Below are positions 34,352 through 41,251 of a stretch of DNA of 42,092 bases, in pieces. Position 1 is the stretch's first letter. Each line of letters starts with the position of its first letter. The translations under genes were made by a program, and so were the position numbers. The DNA comes from a virus. The stretch lies in the IMG/VR virus record IMGVR_UViG_3300043543_000020, positions 1-42,092 of that record; one strand, 5' to 3'. The notes under the pieces were generated by a model, which worked only from the letters and a program-made list of their open reading frames with translations, searched no databases and was not told where the DNA came from.

Positions 34352-34567
34352 GTGCCCAGACCTAAGCGAGACACGGAGGCCGAGATGCTGGCGGCAACCA
34401 AGGAACTTGAGTTGTGGTTCAAGGATATGGAAGAGAAAGGCTTGGCATACATGGCTGATGGTATACGCGATGTAATCGCCGCTAACCCAGACCTGCTGGA
34501 CGAGTTGGCGAGAATCCTTGGCGAGAACGCCGAGGCTCTTGAAGTACTGGACGAGCTTTCCGCCTAA
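34352..34567 (+). CDS. Hypothetical helical protein (71 aa)
   Basis: GTG 34352 is preferred, after AAGGAGAGGGAC; an in-frame ATG 27 bases earlier overlaps the previous stop. It begins with the basic PRPKRDTEAE and continues with charged helices ending in the acidic VLDELSA. It directly precedes tRNA-Ile. Function unknown. Confidence 0.62.
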   Translation: MPRPKRDTEAEMLAATKELELWFKDMEEKGLAYMADGIRDVIAANPDLLDELARILGENAEALEVLDELSA

Positions 34568-34576
34568 AATGGTGGC

Positions 34577-34650
34577 TGGGCACAGGCTAGCTGGTAGCTG
34601 GCGGCTGTCTTATAAACAGCTGGAGCGGGGTTCGATTCCCCGGTGCCCAA
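34577..34650 (+). tRNA. tRNA-Ile (anticodon UAU)
   Basis: A complete cloverleaf can be drawn: acceptor TGGGCAC / GTGCCCA (seven pairs), D-arm GCTA/TGGC with GCTGGTAGC loop, anticodon stem GCTGT/ACAGC with loop CTTATAA (TAT at positions 34-36), variable loop TGGAG, T-arm CGGGG-TTCGATT-CCCCG, discriminator A. CCA is not encoded. It reads AUA, a codon this phage uses heavily. Confidence 0.93.
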
Positions 34651-34664
34651 CTTACGCCGCTCCT

Positions 34665-34683
34665 GTAGCGTTTCACCATCTGC
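34665..34683 (+). repeat. 21-bp motif, copy 1
   Basis: GTAGCGTTTCACCATCTGC, the first of five sites with the core TAGCGTTTC N4 TCTGC. It lies between tRNA-Ile and the next gene. The related sites are at 39435, 39455, 40598 and 41252, all in non-coding right-arm gaps. Confidence 0.75.
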
Positions 34684-34765
34684 GGCGCAGCTTCGGTATC
34701 TCACCTACCCCGCACCGGCGGCTGCGAAAGACCTAGGGCTTCTGGATGTAAACTTCGCGCCGGGC

Positions 34766-34857
34766 GCCGAAAGACCTAGGCCATGAGCCCTAAGACCAAA
34801 GTAGGGGCAGTTCGAGACTTTCGGCCGATGGAAATGGACTTTCGGCCGGGCTATACT
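34766..34857 (+). promoter_or_regulatory. Right-arm control cassette 1
   Basis: In the 34651-34952 gap. GCCGAAAG (34766-34773), followed by ACCTAGG, is complementary to CTTTCGGC at 34818-34825 and again at 34839-34846. TAAGACCAAAG lies between. A plausible promoter, TGGAAA (34829-34834) with 17-base spacer and TATACT (34852-34857), overlaps the second arm. Related blocks occur at 39578 and 40702. Another copy of CGAAAGACCTAGG lies at 34727. Repressor/operator or RNA switch function is inferred. Confidence 0.55.
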
Positions 34858-34878
34858 GGTCCCAGGATTCCTGAGCAA

Positions 34879-34921
34879 GCCGCTACCGGGAAGGAGGTGA
34901 TGGGCCTAGTAGGGTAGCGGC
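34879..34921 (+). promoter_or_regulatory. Hairpin with a strong ribosome-binding-like sequence in its loop
   Basis: GCCGCTACC (34879-34887) pairs perfectly with GGTAGCGGC (34913-34921). The 25-base loop holds AAGGAGGTGATG, an ideal anti-16S sequence too close to its ATG for normal initiation; that ATG opens only a five-codon frame ending in TAG. It could capture ribosomes or be a regulated leader. It ends 31 bases before the gene at 34953. Confidence 0.5.
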
Positions 34922-34952
34922 GGTAGCCAGTAGCAGCGGAAGGGAGGTACCT

Positions 34953-35093
34953 ATGGCAAAGGCACAGCGTAAGGCGCAACTGAGGTTGGCACGTCGTATC
35001 CACGGCGGTAACGGGGAGCACCGAGAGAGCAAATGTGGTTGCGCCATCTGGGAGCAGCGGGGCTACCGTATGCCTGGTAGCCTCAAGAAGTGA
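34953..35093 (+). CDS. Small basic protein (46 aa)
   Basis: Begins MAKAQRKAQLRLARRIHGGN and ends GYRMPGSLKK; strongly basic, with HRESKCGC in the middle that could bind metal. AAGGGAGGTACCT precedes ATG 34953. It is the first gene of the MoxR/VWA operon after a repeated control cassette. Function unknown; nucleic-acid binding is plausible from charge. Confidence 0.62.
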   Translation: MAKAQRKAQLRLARRIHGGNGEHRESKCGCAIWEQRGYRMPGSLKK

Positions 35094-35107
35094 GAGAGGA
35101 GGCCGTT

Positions 35108-35437
35108 GTGGCCATCGTCAAGACGCTAAGGTGTAACAACTGCGCTTTCGAGGAGGACCACGGGAACGTCAGCCGTCCATGGCTGACGGTCAACCTGTTC
35201 ATGAGCAGTCAGTCTCAACTAGTGCAGTTGTATAATGACACTAAGTTCAAGACGCTCCTGGAGAACAGCAGCGGTGGCCTGGACTTCTGTTCATTCAACT
35301 GCCTAGCCAGTTGGGCGGAAGCCCAGTCTGGGCTAAAGGTTACGTTCGTCCCGATGCCGTCTAACAGCGGTAGGGACCTCAAGGAACTCATCCTCGGGGA
35401 CCGTAACAACGAGGATGACCAAAGGGGGTACCTGTAG
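35108..35437 (+). CDS. Zinc-binding hypothetical protein (109 aa)
   Basis: From GTG 35108 (GAGGAGGCCGTT upstream; an earlier GTG at 35090 overlaps the previous gene without a good site). It has CNNCAFEEDHG (near 8-18) and FCSFNCLASWAEA (near 59-71), two Cys pairs that look like a treble-clef or zinc ribbon of the MYND/TRASH-like kind. The acidic C-terminus (DRNNEDDQRG) is probably flexible. Its stop abuts the next GTG. Function unknown. Confidence 0.65.
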   Translation: MAIVKTLRCNNCAFEEDHGNVSRPWLTVNLFMSSQSQLVQLYNDTKFKTLLENSSGGLDFCSFNCLASWAEAQSGLKVTFVPMPSNSGRDLKELILGDRNNEDDQRGYL

Positions 35438-36190
35438 GTGGATAGCTCGCTTGTGAGCAAGGCTCTGGCAGAGTTGACCAGAGCCACAAATGCTTATATA
35501 GAAGCCATCTGCAGTAACCAAGACCACCACTACGCTAGTCGGAAGTACGACAAGCGTGTGGTGGTTCTGGCTGCACCGAAACCGTCACGGCAGCGGCGCC
35601 GTGGCTGGTACACGGAAGCTGTTTGGGCCAGTCAAACGGATAGCGCGTTGTCGCTACTGGCTAGTGACAGCGAGAAACTAGAACCGGTGGTAACCTCTAA
35701 CGAGGTCTTCGTGGATATCAGCCTGCTATCCACTCCAGTGGAAGCCTTGGCAGAGGCTGTAGGAAGAAGCTGCGAGCTGGCTGTCTCGCAAATGTCGGCG
35801 CACAACCCTACGTTCTGGATTGCAGAAATCCGGTGGCTATTTGGCTTGGAGACAGAGAATGGCTCCAGCGCAGTAATGGCCTACCGGCCGGGCAAGCAAC
35901 TCCGGGAGTGGGCTACGGTCAATCTGGACATCAGTGCGTTTGAGGGCATCCGGAAAGCACCGAACACTCCAGTGTCGTCAATCAACAGCGGTAGGCTGTT
36001 TAAGTACACGTGCCCAGGTTGTGGGCACAACCTACGAAGCAGCAAGCCGCTACTTGCTGAATGCTTGCGTTGTGGCAAGGCATTTGCATGGAACGAGAAG
36101 TTCATTAACTACCATGCATATGCCGATGTTCCGTGCTTCCCAGAACACTCGAAAAACTGCTACGTTTGTTCAGAGGAGGAAGTAAAGTGA
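35438..36190 (+). CDS. SprT-like fold protein lacking HExxH, with zinc ribbon
   Basis: 250 aa, GTG directly after the previous stop. The order of segments (EVFVDISLLSTPVEALAEAV, then AHNPTFWIAEIRWLFGLE, then a C-terminal ribbon CPGCGHNLRSS…CLRCGKAF at about 189-215) follows SprT-like metallopeptidases of phages and actinobacteria. The expected HExxH is replaced by GRSCE. If correct it is a non-catalytic SprT-like protein. This is pattern-based inference; a simple zinc-ribbon protein is the alternative. The last bases overlap the MoxR gene. The C-terminal 30 residues have further Cys (PCFPEHSKNCYVCSEE). Confidence 0.5.
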   Translation: MDSSLVSKALAELTRATNAYIEAICSNQDHHYASRKYDKRVVVLAAPKPSRQRRRGWYTEAVWASQTDSALSLLASDSEKLEPVVTSNEVFVDISLLSTPVEALAEAVGRSCELAVSQMSAHNPTFWIAEIRWLFGLETENGSSAVMAYRPGKQLREWATVNLDISAFEGIRKAPNTPVSSINSGRLFKYTCPGCGHNLRSSKPLLAECLRCGKAFAWNEKFINYHAYADVPCFPEHSKNCYVCSEEEVK

Positions 36191-37338
36191 ACGGCGAACT
36201 GGAAATCCTCAAGGCGTTGCTGGTTGCCAACGTTCCGGTTTGCTTGTACAGCGTTCCGGGGCAGGGCAAGACCGCTTTCCTTACTAACTTGATTGAGGAA
36301 AGCACTGGCGGTTACCTACATACCATGGTAGCGGTTACACACGACCCCACAGACTTCGGTGGGGTGCCGGTGCCGGATAAGGACAACGGCCACTACGTCC
36401 TGCTTCCCGGCAAGTGGGCTACCGACCTGGCCGCTAGCGTGAATACACATCCGTGGTCGGTCCTGTTCCTGGACGAGGCTAACACGGCACCCAGAAGTGT
36501 GCTAGCCGCGCTCTTGAAGGTTGTGGACGAGCGCAAGGTTGGTAACTTCCAGCTACCAAAGCAAGTGCGCATCGTGCTTGCCATCAACCAGGCAGAGGCC
36601 AACGGCGGTACCGACTTCACTCCCGCTATGGCCAACCGCATGGCCCACTTGGAGTTTAATGTCCCTATGGACCAGTGGGTCGAGGGGATGCGAACTGGCT
36701 CGTGGCCTAGCCACGAGCCACTCCCTAGGTTGTCTGTAGAGGACGAGCAGGCTATCGCGGAACTGCAGGCCAGTTGGCGTAATCGTATCGCTGACTTCCT
36801 GATTGCTCATAGCCAGTTCCTTACGGCCTACCCAGAAGATGTAGCCGCTAGGTCGGGACCGTGGCCCAGTAGGCGGACCTGGTATCTGGCTAGTTTGGCA
36901 CTCGGTGCAACCGAGTGGCTTCGGCCTAACAACAACTACCTGACCGAAAAGGCTATGGCCAGCCTGGTTGGTGCTAGCGTGGCAGCCAAGTTCATGACCT
37001 GGTACGACGTTACGTCGGCCATGGACAAGCCGGAAGTTGTTCTGGAGAGGGACAACTGGACTAAAGTCAACTGGCCTGCGCTGCTCTCTAACGGGACGCT
37101 GTCCACGGTACTGGAGGACATCGTTGCCTACGTTGTTAAGAACCCGTCCCAGGAAACTGTGAACGTGGTTGCGCAAATCCTGATGCATGTTGCGCGTAAC
37201 CTCAACTCGCCAGGGATGGCTGCCATGGCGGCTAAAGAGTTCGCCAAGTTCCTTAAGAACAATAGGCATCTGGCGAACTCTACTCAGGTGAAGGAACTGC
37301 TTATGCAGTTCCACAACATACTTACCGGGAGTGTCTAA
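36187..37338 (+). CDS. MoxR-family AAA+ ATPase
   Basis: 383 aa from GTG 36187 (AGGAGGAAGTAAA upstream, overlapping the previous stop by 4 bases). Walker A SVPGQGKT at 22-29, Walker B LFLDEA at 93-98 and AINQAEANGGTDFTPAMANR near 132-151, carrying sensor 1 and the NRM arginine motif. MoxR ATPases remodel or activate proteins, usually with VWA-domain partners. Here the partner is encoded immediately downstream. The C-terminal 180 residues are helical and family-specific. Substrate in the phage cycle unknown. Confidence 0.9.
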   Translation: MNGELEILKALLVANVPVCLYSVPGQGKTAFLTNLIEESTGGYLHTMVAVTHDPTDFGGVPVPDKDNGHYVLLPGKWATDLAASVNTHPWSVLFLDEANTAPRSVLAALLKVVDERKVGNFQLPKQVRIVLAINQAEANGGTDFTPAMANRMAHLEFNVPMDQWVEGMRTGSWPSHEPLPRLSVEDEQAIAELQASWRNRIADFLIAHSQFLTAYPEDVAARSGPWPSRRTWYLASLALGATEWLRPNNNYLTEKAMASLVGASVAAKFMTWYDVTSAMDKPEVVLERDNWTKVNWPALLSNGTLSTVLEDIVAYVVKNPSQETVNVVAQILMHVARNLNSPGMAAMAAKEFAKFLKNNRHLANSTQVKELLMQFHNILTGSV

Positions 37339-37364
37339 GGAGTGTCTAAGTGGGGAGCGCTTAA

Positions 37365-38834
37365 ATGGACGAGCAGAAGGCTAAAGCCGCTAAGGACAAG
37401 GTGTCGTTAGCTGCTTGGCGGTTGTCTACGCGGTTCCCATATCTGCGTAGGCTGTTGTCGGCACTGGACATCAAGCCTACCGACATGGAAGGCTTGGTGC
37501 TGGCTATCGACAACGAGCTAAAGCTCTATACCGGAGAACTGCTGTTTAAGCTGGAACCGTCAGAAGTGGCTGGTGTGCTGCTGCACGAAATCCACCATGT
37601 GCTGCGCAGCCACTTCGAACGGCTGCCATATAGCCAGTTCCCAGACGAGCAGCGGCTTGTCGTCAACATGGCCATGGACCTAGAGATTAACAACGAACTG
37701 GTAAGCAGCAGCGCGATAGACGACAACCACGTCAAGCTGCCGGATGGCGCGTTGATGCCAGAGCAGTTCAACCTAAAGGATGGCCAGCCTGCGGAGAAAT
37801 ACTTGCAGGAACTGCTCAAGCAGTTCCTGCAACAGCAGTCCATGGCCGGTAATGACGGAGACGGTGGAGACGAGCAGGAAGCCGGTGGTGACCAGGGCTT
37901 CCAGCAACAGCAGGAAGGGGGTGGTGGCAAGGGCACTAAGTTCAAACATCCGCATGGTGGCTGCTTGGCTACCAGCAAGGGCAACCAGGGAGGTGACGAC
38001 CAGGAACAGGACAACCAGGATAGCCCCAGTGGTAGTGGGGACAGCGAAAGGCAGGAGCGTATAGGGCGTACCTTAAGACAGGTAGCGGAGGACATCGTAG
38101 AGGCTACGGACAAGGGCGGCTATCGTCCCTACGGGGTCTCCGAAAGGCTGTACCAGCTAGCCAAGGAACGCTTAAACGCGTCCTCGGTGGACTGGCAGCA
38201 AATCCTCGGCATGCTGGTGCGGGATGCGCTGTACCGCGCCAGTGATGAAGCCGAGGACTTTACCTACCAGCGGCGTAGCCGTAGGCAGCTAGAGATTACC
38301 GATGTTGTGCTGCCGGGCACCCATAGACCGATTCCGGAGCTGTGGGTAGTGGCCGACGTAAGCGGTAGCATGAACTTCGAGTTGCTGTCTATGGCTTACG
38401 CAGAAGTGCGCCACATCCTGCAGCGGTTGGCTATGCCACAGTTCACTGGAGTGGCATGGTCAACCGCACTGGAGAACCAGCGGGTAATCAGGAACGTCAA
38501 CGACGTAAACCTGCTGTTTAACCGCGTCGGTGGTGGCACCGACATGCAAGCAGGTATCCGGTACGCCATAGAGCAGGGCGCTCAAGTGGTGGTGGTGCTT
38601 ACCGACGGCGACACCAGCTGGTACCAGCTTGAGCATACCTGCAAGGTGCCTACCATCATCGGCTTGCTGCCTACCGATGACAGGTACTACGGAGGTGAAA
38701 CCGAGTGGGTGTATAGCAACGAAACCCGGAAGCAGGAGCTGGCTAAGGCTATGCGGGCTAACCGCAACGTAAAGGTGGTGTTCCTGGTTCGTAAGGGCCG
38801 GGCACAGCCTAGACTGTTCGGAGAGGAGGTTTAA
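37365..38834 (+). CDS. Metallopeptidase-like + VWA domain protein (DUF2201-type), MoxR partner
   Basis: 489 aa. N-terminal domain: VLLHEIHHVLRSH, with HExxH (His74, Glu75, His78), and NMAMDLEINNEL near 102-113, the pattern of the putative metallopeptidase part of DUF2201. Residues about 160-235 are Gln/Gly/Asp rich and disordered. C-terminal VWA domain: WVVADVSGSM with MIDAS DVSGS at 331-335, GGGTDMQAGI and VVVLTDGDTSWY. This pairs with the upstream MoxR ATPase as in many bacterial MoxR-VWA operons. Proteolysis is suggested by HExxH but not proven. ATG 37365 follows GGGGAGCGCTTAA. Confidence 0.86.
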   Translation: MDEQKAKAAKDKVSLAAWRLSTRFPYLRRLLSALDIKPTDMEGLVLAIDNELKLYTGELLFKLEPSEVAGVLLHEIHHVLRSHFERLPYSQFPDEQRLVVNMAMDLEINNELVSSSAIDDNHVKLPDGALMPEQFNLKDGQPAEKYLQELLKQFLQQQSMAGNDGDGGDEQEAGGDQGFQQQQEGGGGKGTKFKHPHGGCLATSKGNQGGDDQEQDNQDSPSGSGDSERQERIGRTLRQVAEDIVEATDKGGYRPYGVSERLYQLAKERLNASSVDWQQILGMLVRDALYRASDEAEDFTYQRRSRRQLEITDVVLPGTHRPIPELWVVADVSGSMNFELLSMAYAEVRHILQRLAMPQFTGVAWSTALENQRVIRNVNDVNLLFNRVGGGTDMQAGIRYAIEQGAQVVVVLTDGDTSWYQLEHTCKVPTIIGLLPTDDRYYGGETEWVYSNETRKQELAKAMRANRNVKVVFLVRKGRAQPRLFGEEV

Positions 38835-38838
38835 AGCG

Positions 38839-39177
38839 ATGGCACGTAACAAGAACCGTATCGGTGACTGGCTTGTGCTCTACCTGGAGGACGCTAGCAC
38901 TTACACATCTAGTGAAGCTACCGCACCAGTCATCTTCGGTGTTAACTACGGCGAGGGTAGCGTCACTGCTGCTGATTGCTACCTCGAAACTAGGCTGAAT
39001 GAGGTACTCAGCGCTGTGCAAGACGAAGTAGAGGAATCCGTAGAGGATGCTGCACCAGAGGACGGCCTAATGGCTATCGTCTACGAGGGCACGCTCGGCG
39101 GCACCCTGACACCGGTTGCCGTGGTCCGGCCAGAGTTTAAGGTCAGCACCACCATGGCAGAGGATGGTGAGGACTAA
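38839..39177 (+). CDS. Hypothetical acidic protein (112 aa)
   Basis: Starts ATG 38839 after GGAGGTTTAAAGCG, four bases after the VWA gene stop. It begins MARNKNRIGDWLVLYLEDAS and contains a highly acidic helix (QDEVEESVEDAAPEDG) followed by a small beta segment (LMAIVYEGTLGG). It may interact with the MoxR/VWA pair as its operon partner. No family recognised. Confidence 0.62.
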   Translation: MARNKNRIGDWLVLYLEDASTYTSSEATAPVIFGVNYGEGSVTAADCYLETRLNEVLSAVQDEVEESVEDAAPEDGLMAIVYEGTLGGTLTPVAVVRPEFKVSTTMAEDGED

Positions 39178-39369
39178 GTGGATAGGTACTGCTGTAGCCT
39201 GTTGGCTCTTGACGCAGAAGTGAAGGACGTTATCACCTGGCTACTAGAGTACGTGCTGCCGTGTGACTTCGACCGCAGCTACTGTCTCACGCACCACGAA
39301 AGGGACTGCCACGCTAATATGGTCCGAGAGCGGGCTAAGGCCCTACTGCTGGAGGGCAGCCAGGACTAG
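39178..39369 (+). CDS. Small Cys/His-rich protein (63 aa)
   Basis: GTG 39178 directly follows the preceding TAA. Cys at 5, 6, 29, 36 and 44 with HH and HA between (YCLTHHERDCHANM) could hold zinc. Ends ALLLEGSQD, just before a terminator. It closes the MoxR/VWA operon. Function unknown. Confidence 0.58.
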   Translation: MDRYCCSLLALDAEVKDVITWLLEYVLPCDFDRSYCLTHHERDCHANMVRERAKALLLEGSQD

Positions 39370-39391
39370 CACATCCCTTCCGCTCTACTGC

Positions 39392-39429
39392 CTAGAGAGG
39401 CCGCCTACTCGGCGGTCTCTCTAGTTTAT
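39392..39429 (+). terminator. Rho-independent terminator of the MoxR/VWA operon
   Basis: Fourteen-pair stem CTAGAGAGGCCGCC / GGCGGTCTCTCTAG (one G-U pair in plus-strand RNA), five-base loop TACTC, followed by TTTAT. It lies 22 bases after the last stop. Confidence 0.85.
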
Positions 39430-39434
39430 ACAGC

Positions 39435-39492
39435 GTAGCGTTTCACCATCTGCAGTAGCGTTTCACCATCTGCAGTAACGTCTCACAGGTTG
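39435..39492 (+). repeat. Tandem 20-bp motif array (copies 2, 3 and a degenerate one)
   Basis: GTAGCGTTTCACCATCTGCA appears twice head to tail (39435 and 39455), and a third unit at 39475 is degenerate (GTAACGTCTCACAGGTTG). It lies just after the terminator in the 39370-39720 gap. Spacing of two helical turns per unit suggests cooperative protein binding, as an operator or iteron array. Confidence 0.75.
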
Positions 39493-39577
39493 AGTTTCCC
39501 CGGCGCTGCTAGCGCTTCGCGCCTAGTGGGCGGGTACCCGGTACATGGTACTGGGTAGTGCGCAACCCTTAAAGGCT

Positions 39578-39666
39578 GCGAGACCTAGGTCTTTGGGCCT
39601 AAGACCAAGAGACGGGAAGTTCGGGACTTTCGGCGGATGAATCCGGGCCTGCCCGGGGCGTACGCT
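39578..39666 (+). promoter_or_regulatory. Right-arm control cassette 2
   Basis: GCGAGACCTAGGTCTTT (39578-39594), then CCTAAGACCAA and TTCGGGACTTTCGGCGGATG match the layout of cassette 1, with TGAATC and, 17 bases later, TACGCT at the place of the promoter in cassette 1. A GGTCCCC/GGGGGCC hairpin at 39681-39700 and GAAGGGAGG follow, leading to the gene at 39721. Promoter call weak; conservation is the main evidence. Confidence 0.5.
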
Positions 39667-39720
39667 TGCAGCGTCGGTGTGGTCCCCACTACCGGGGGCC
39701 CGGATGAAGGGAGGTCGAAG

Positions 39721-39930
39721 ATGGCGCTAGTGGCGGAACTCTACAGCATCCCCATCACGGATGCGGGGGCTTTCGAGCCCGGCCGTGGCGGGATGCTCGC
39801 ATGGTACCGCGCCCCCGAGGGGCGCGGGGTTGTTCCGGGAATGCCCTACTACCCGGAACCCGCAAGCGCAACTAAATACAACCCAGAATACGATGCATTG
39901 CTTGCGGTCGCGGAGATGCTCTTTGGGTAG
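39721..39930 (+). CDS. Small right-arm protein (69 aa), paralogue A
   Basis: ATG 39721 follows GAAGGGAGGTCGAAG. It begins MALVAELYSIPITDAGAFEP and contains GGMLAWYR and, at the end, YDALLAVAEMLFG. The next protein shares the LYS-hydrophobic-P start, the GG-x-x-AWY block and the AE-hydrophobic end, so the two look like diverged duplicates. Function unknown. Confidence 0.65.
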   Translation: MALVAELYSIPITDAGAFEPGRGGMLAWYRAPEGRGVVPGMPYYPEPASATKYNPEYDALLAVAEMLFG

Positions 39931-39955
39931 TTCCTAGAACAGGAGACGATGAACC

Positions 39956-40210
39956 ATGACCACGGAAGTCCTCTACAGCGTTCCAGTTTGGACAGACAGC
40001 ATGGGCCGTCTGCACTACCAGGGTGGTGCCGGTGGTGTGCAAGCGTGGTACTGGCTTGGCCCGTGCCCCATCAGCGCCGAGAACGGTACCCCGCACATCG
40101 GTTGTGAGGAACAGTGGTACAAGTCTGCAGACATCCCGTGGTTCAACAACAACGCACAACGCCGGGCCATGGCCGAAGTTGTTGGGTACCTGCTCGAGGG
40201 TGGTGTCTGA
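39956..40210 (+). CDS. Small right-arm protein (84 aa), paralogue B
   Basis: ATG 39956 after ACAGGAGACGATGAACC. Begins MTTEVLYSVPVWTDSMGRLH, has GGVQAWYWLGPCP near 27-39 and MAEVVGYLLEGG at the end, matching the previous protein in three blocks. Two Cys are present. The stop overlaps the next ATG (TGATG). Function unknown. Confidence 0.65.
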   Translation: MTTEVLYSVPVWTDSMGRLHYQGGAGGVQAWYWLGPCPISAENGTPHIGCEEQWYKSADIPWFNNNAQRRAMAEVVGYLLEGGV

Positions 40211-40392
40211 TGTACTACGTCGTGTTGGCAGACGGTAACATCTGCTATGACGGTCACAACGGTGTCGCCGCTAGGCTGCTAGCGGATACCCTGTCGTGCA
40301 GTTGCGCAGTGGAGTTGTGGAGCATGGACGTTGGCGAGTACGACGCTACCGTGAGCGTGTTTGTGGAGGAGTGGGGGAGGGCAGCAAAGTGA
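40210..40392 (+). CDS. Small right-arm protein (60 aa)
   Basis: ATG 40210 overlaps the previous stop. Begins MYYVVLADGNICYDGHNGVA and has LSCSCAVELWSM near 28-39. Predicted alpha/beta. Coupled in a three- or four-gene run with its neighbours. No family recognised. Confidence 0.55.
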   Translation: MYYVVLADGNICYDGHNGVAARLLADTLSCSCAVELWSMDVGEYDATVSVFVEEWGRAAK

Positions 40393-40565
40393 CTAAGTAC
40401 GAAACGGTCGGGCCAACGGTAGTTGCCGTTTGGCACAAAGTCCGGCGTGAGACGTGGGTTCACGCTCCTGGGGAGCCTTGTTCCGTGAAAGACTGTACCC
40501 CGGAGCGTTTAACCATGGCACGTCGTACAGCGGAAGTGCTGTACGGCAAGCGTGAAGGGAGGTGA
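40389..40565 (+). CDS. Small right-arm protein (58 aa), possible third paralogue
   Basis: GTG 40389 overlaps the previous stop (GTGA). Begins MTKYETVGPTVVAVWHKVRR and ends ARRTAEVLYGKREGR; the AVW and AEVLYG ends recall AWY and AEMLFG in the proteins from 39721 and 39956. A Cys pair (CSVKDC) is in the middle. Function unknown. Confidence 0.52.
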   Translation: MTKYETVGPTVVAVWHKVRRETWVHAPGEPCSVKDCTPERLTMARRTAEVLYGKREGR

Positions 40566-40597
40566 CGGTAGAGTGTTCATACTGCTCGGTACCCACT

Positions 40598-40618
40598 GCA
40601 GCGTTTCACCATCTGCAG
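40598..40618 (+). repeat. 21-bp motif, copy 4
   Basis: AGCGTTTCACCATCTGCAGT flanked by CTGCA on the left, so that CTGCAG occurs at both ends. It is in the 40566-40835 gap upstream of a control cassette and gene. Confidence 0.72.
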
Positions 40619-40701
40619 TAAACCCAATCACTTCGTGGGTACCGAGCGCCGGTACAGGCTACCGGCAAGTGGGGAGCTGGTACACCGGAACCACGGTACC
40701 G

Positions 40702-40816
40702 GCCGAAAGACCTAAGACCAAGGCACTAGGCAACTTTAGGTCTTTCGGACGCTGTGTGGGCGAGGGCGCAGGGTGTACGGTCCCCAGTGCAGTCGCGGTC
40801 CCAGTGGGGGGACCGC
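40702..40816 (+). promoter_or_regulatory. Right-arm control cassette 3
   Basis: CCGAAAGACCTAA (from about 40702) pairs with TTAGGTCTTTCGG (ending about 40749), again with TAAGACCAAGG inside. TACGGT follows at the place of the other cassettes' -10, then a GCGGTCCC/GGGACCGC hairpin (40795-40816) and AAGGGAGG. It is therefore the clearest hairpin version of the repeated cassette. Confidence 0.55.
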
Positions 40817-40835
40817 ACGACAGAAGGGAGGGCCC

Positions 40836-41027
40836 ATGGCCACTACCGTCGAGATTCAGGTGGAGGGCGCGCTTGTCGCGACCACGATGGTCCTGAACCC
40901 GCGGACGTTCAAGACGGGGTCCGTCGGGTACTTCGGGACCGGCAAGGTTGAGACGGGCAACCCGGGCGAGCGGTACCAGGCGACCATCAGCCTTGTCCGT
41001 ATCGGCAGCAAGCCCGCTACCAAGTAG
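40836..41027 (+). CDS. Small beta-rich protein (63 aa)
   Basis: ATG 40836 after AAGGGAGGGCCC. Begins MATTVEIQVEGALVATTMVL and contains FKTGSVGYFGTGKVE and YQATISLVRIGSK: alternating strands, a compact beta fold resembling small single-gene phage proteins of unknown role. Its own cassette upstream and a strong terminator 17 bases downstream make it a monocistronic, probably highly expressed unit. Confidence 0.7.
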   Translation: MATTVEIQVEGALVATTMVLNPRTFKTGSVGYFGTGKVETGNPGERYQATISLVRIGSKPATK

Positions 41028-41043
41028 TCCGGTCCCCCTCAGG

Positions 41044-41076
41044 AGCCCCCGGCCCACTGGGCCGGGGGCTTCTTTC
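41044..41076 (+). terminator. Rho-independent terminator
   Basis: Twelve-pair stem AGCCCCCGGCCC / GGGCCGGGGGCT with loop ACT, followed by TCTTTC. It ends the 40836 gene. Confidence 0.88.
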
Positions 41077-41209
41077 GTGCCCGCTCGACCCCGGAGCGCG
41101 CCGAGCACGACGACCGGCCGAAATCACCCACCGGGACCGAACTTCACATGCCGGGGCGCCCTCCTCTTCCCCCTCTCGACCTTAGTAGGTCTAAAAACAA
41201 TCCGAGATG

Positions 41210-41238
41210 TTGCCGGGGCAGCAGAAAAAGGTTATTAT
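41210..41238 (+). promoter_or_regulatory. Promoter of the 41304 gene
   Basis: TTGCCG (41210-41215), 17-base spacer, TATTAT (41233-41238), in an AT-rich patch. The fifth 21-bp motif begins 14 bases downstream, where a repressor would block initiation or early elongation. Confidence 0.6.
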
Positions 41239-41251
41239 GCAGGCAAAACTG

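Noticed and set aside
34900-34917. Five-codon frame after AAGGAGGTG as a gene
   Set aside because: The ribosome binding sequence is too close to its ATG; kept only as a possible leader element.
39435-39492. CRISPR array
   Set aside because: Units are head to tail without spacers; no cas genes. The RecB-like nuclease is only Cas4-like.
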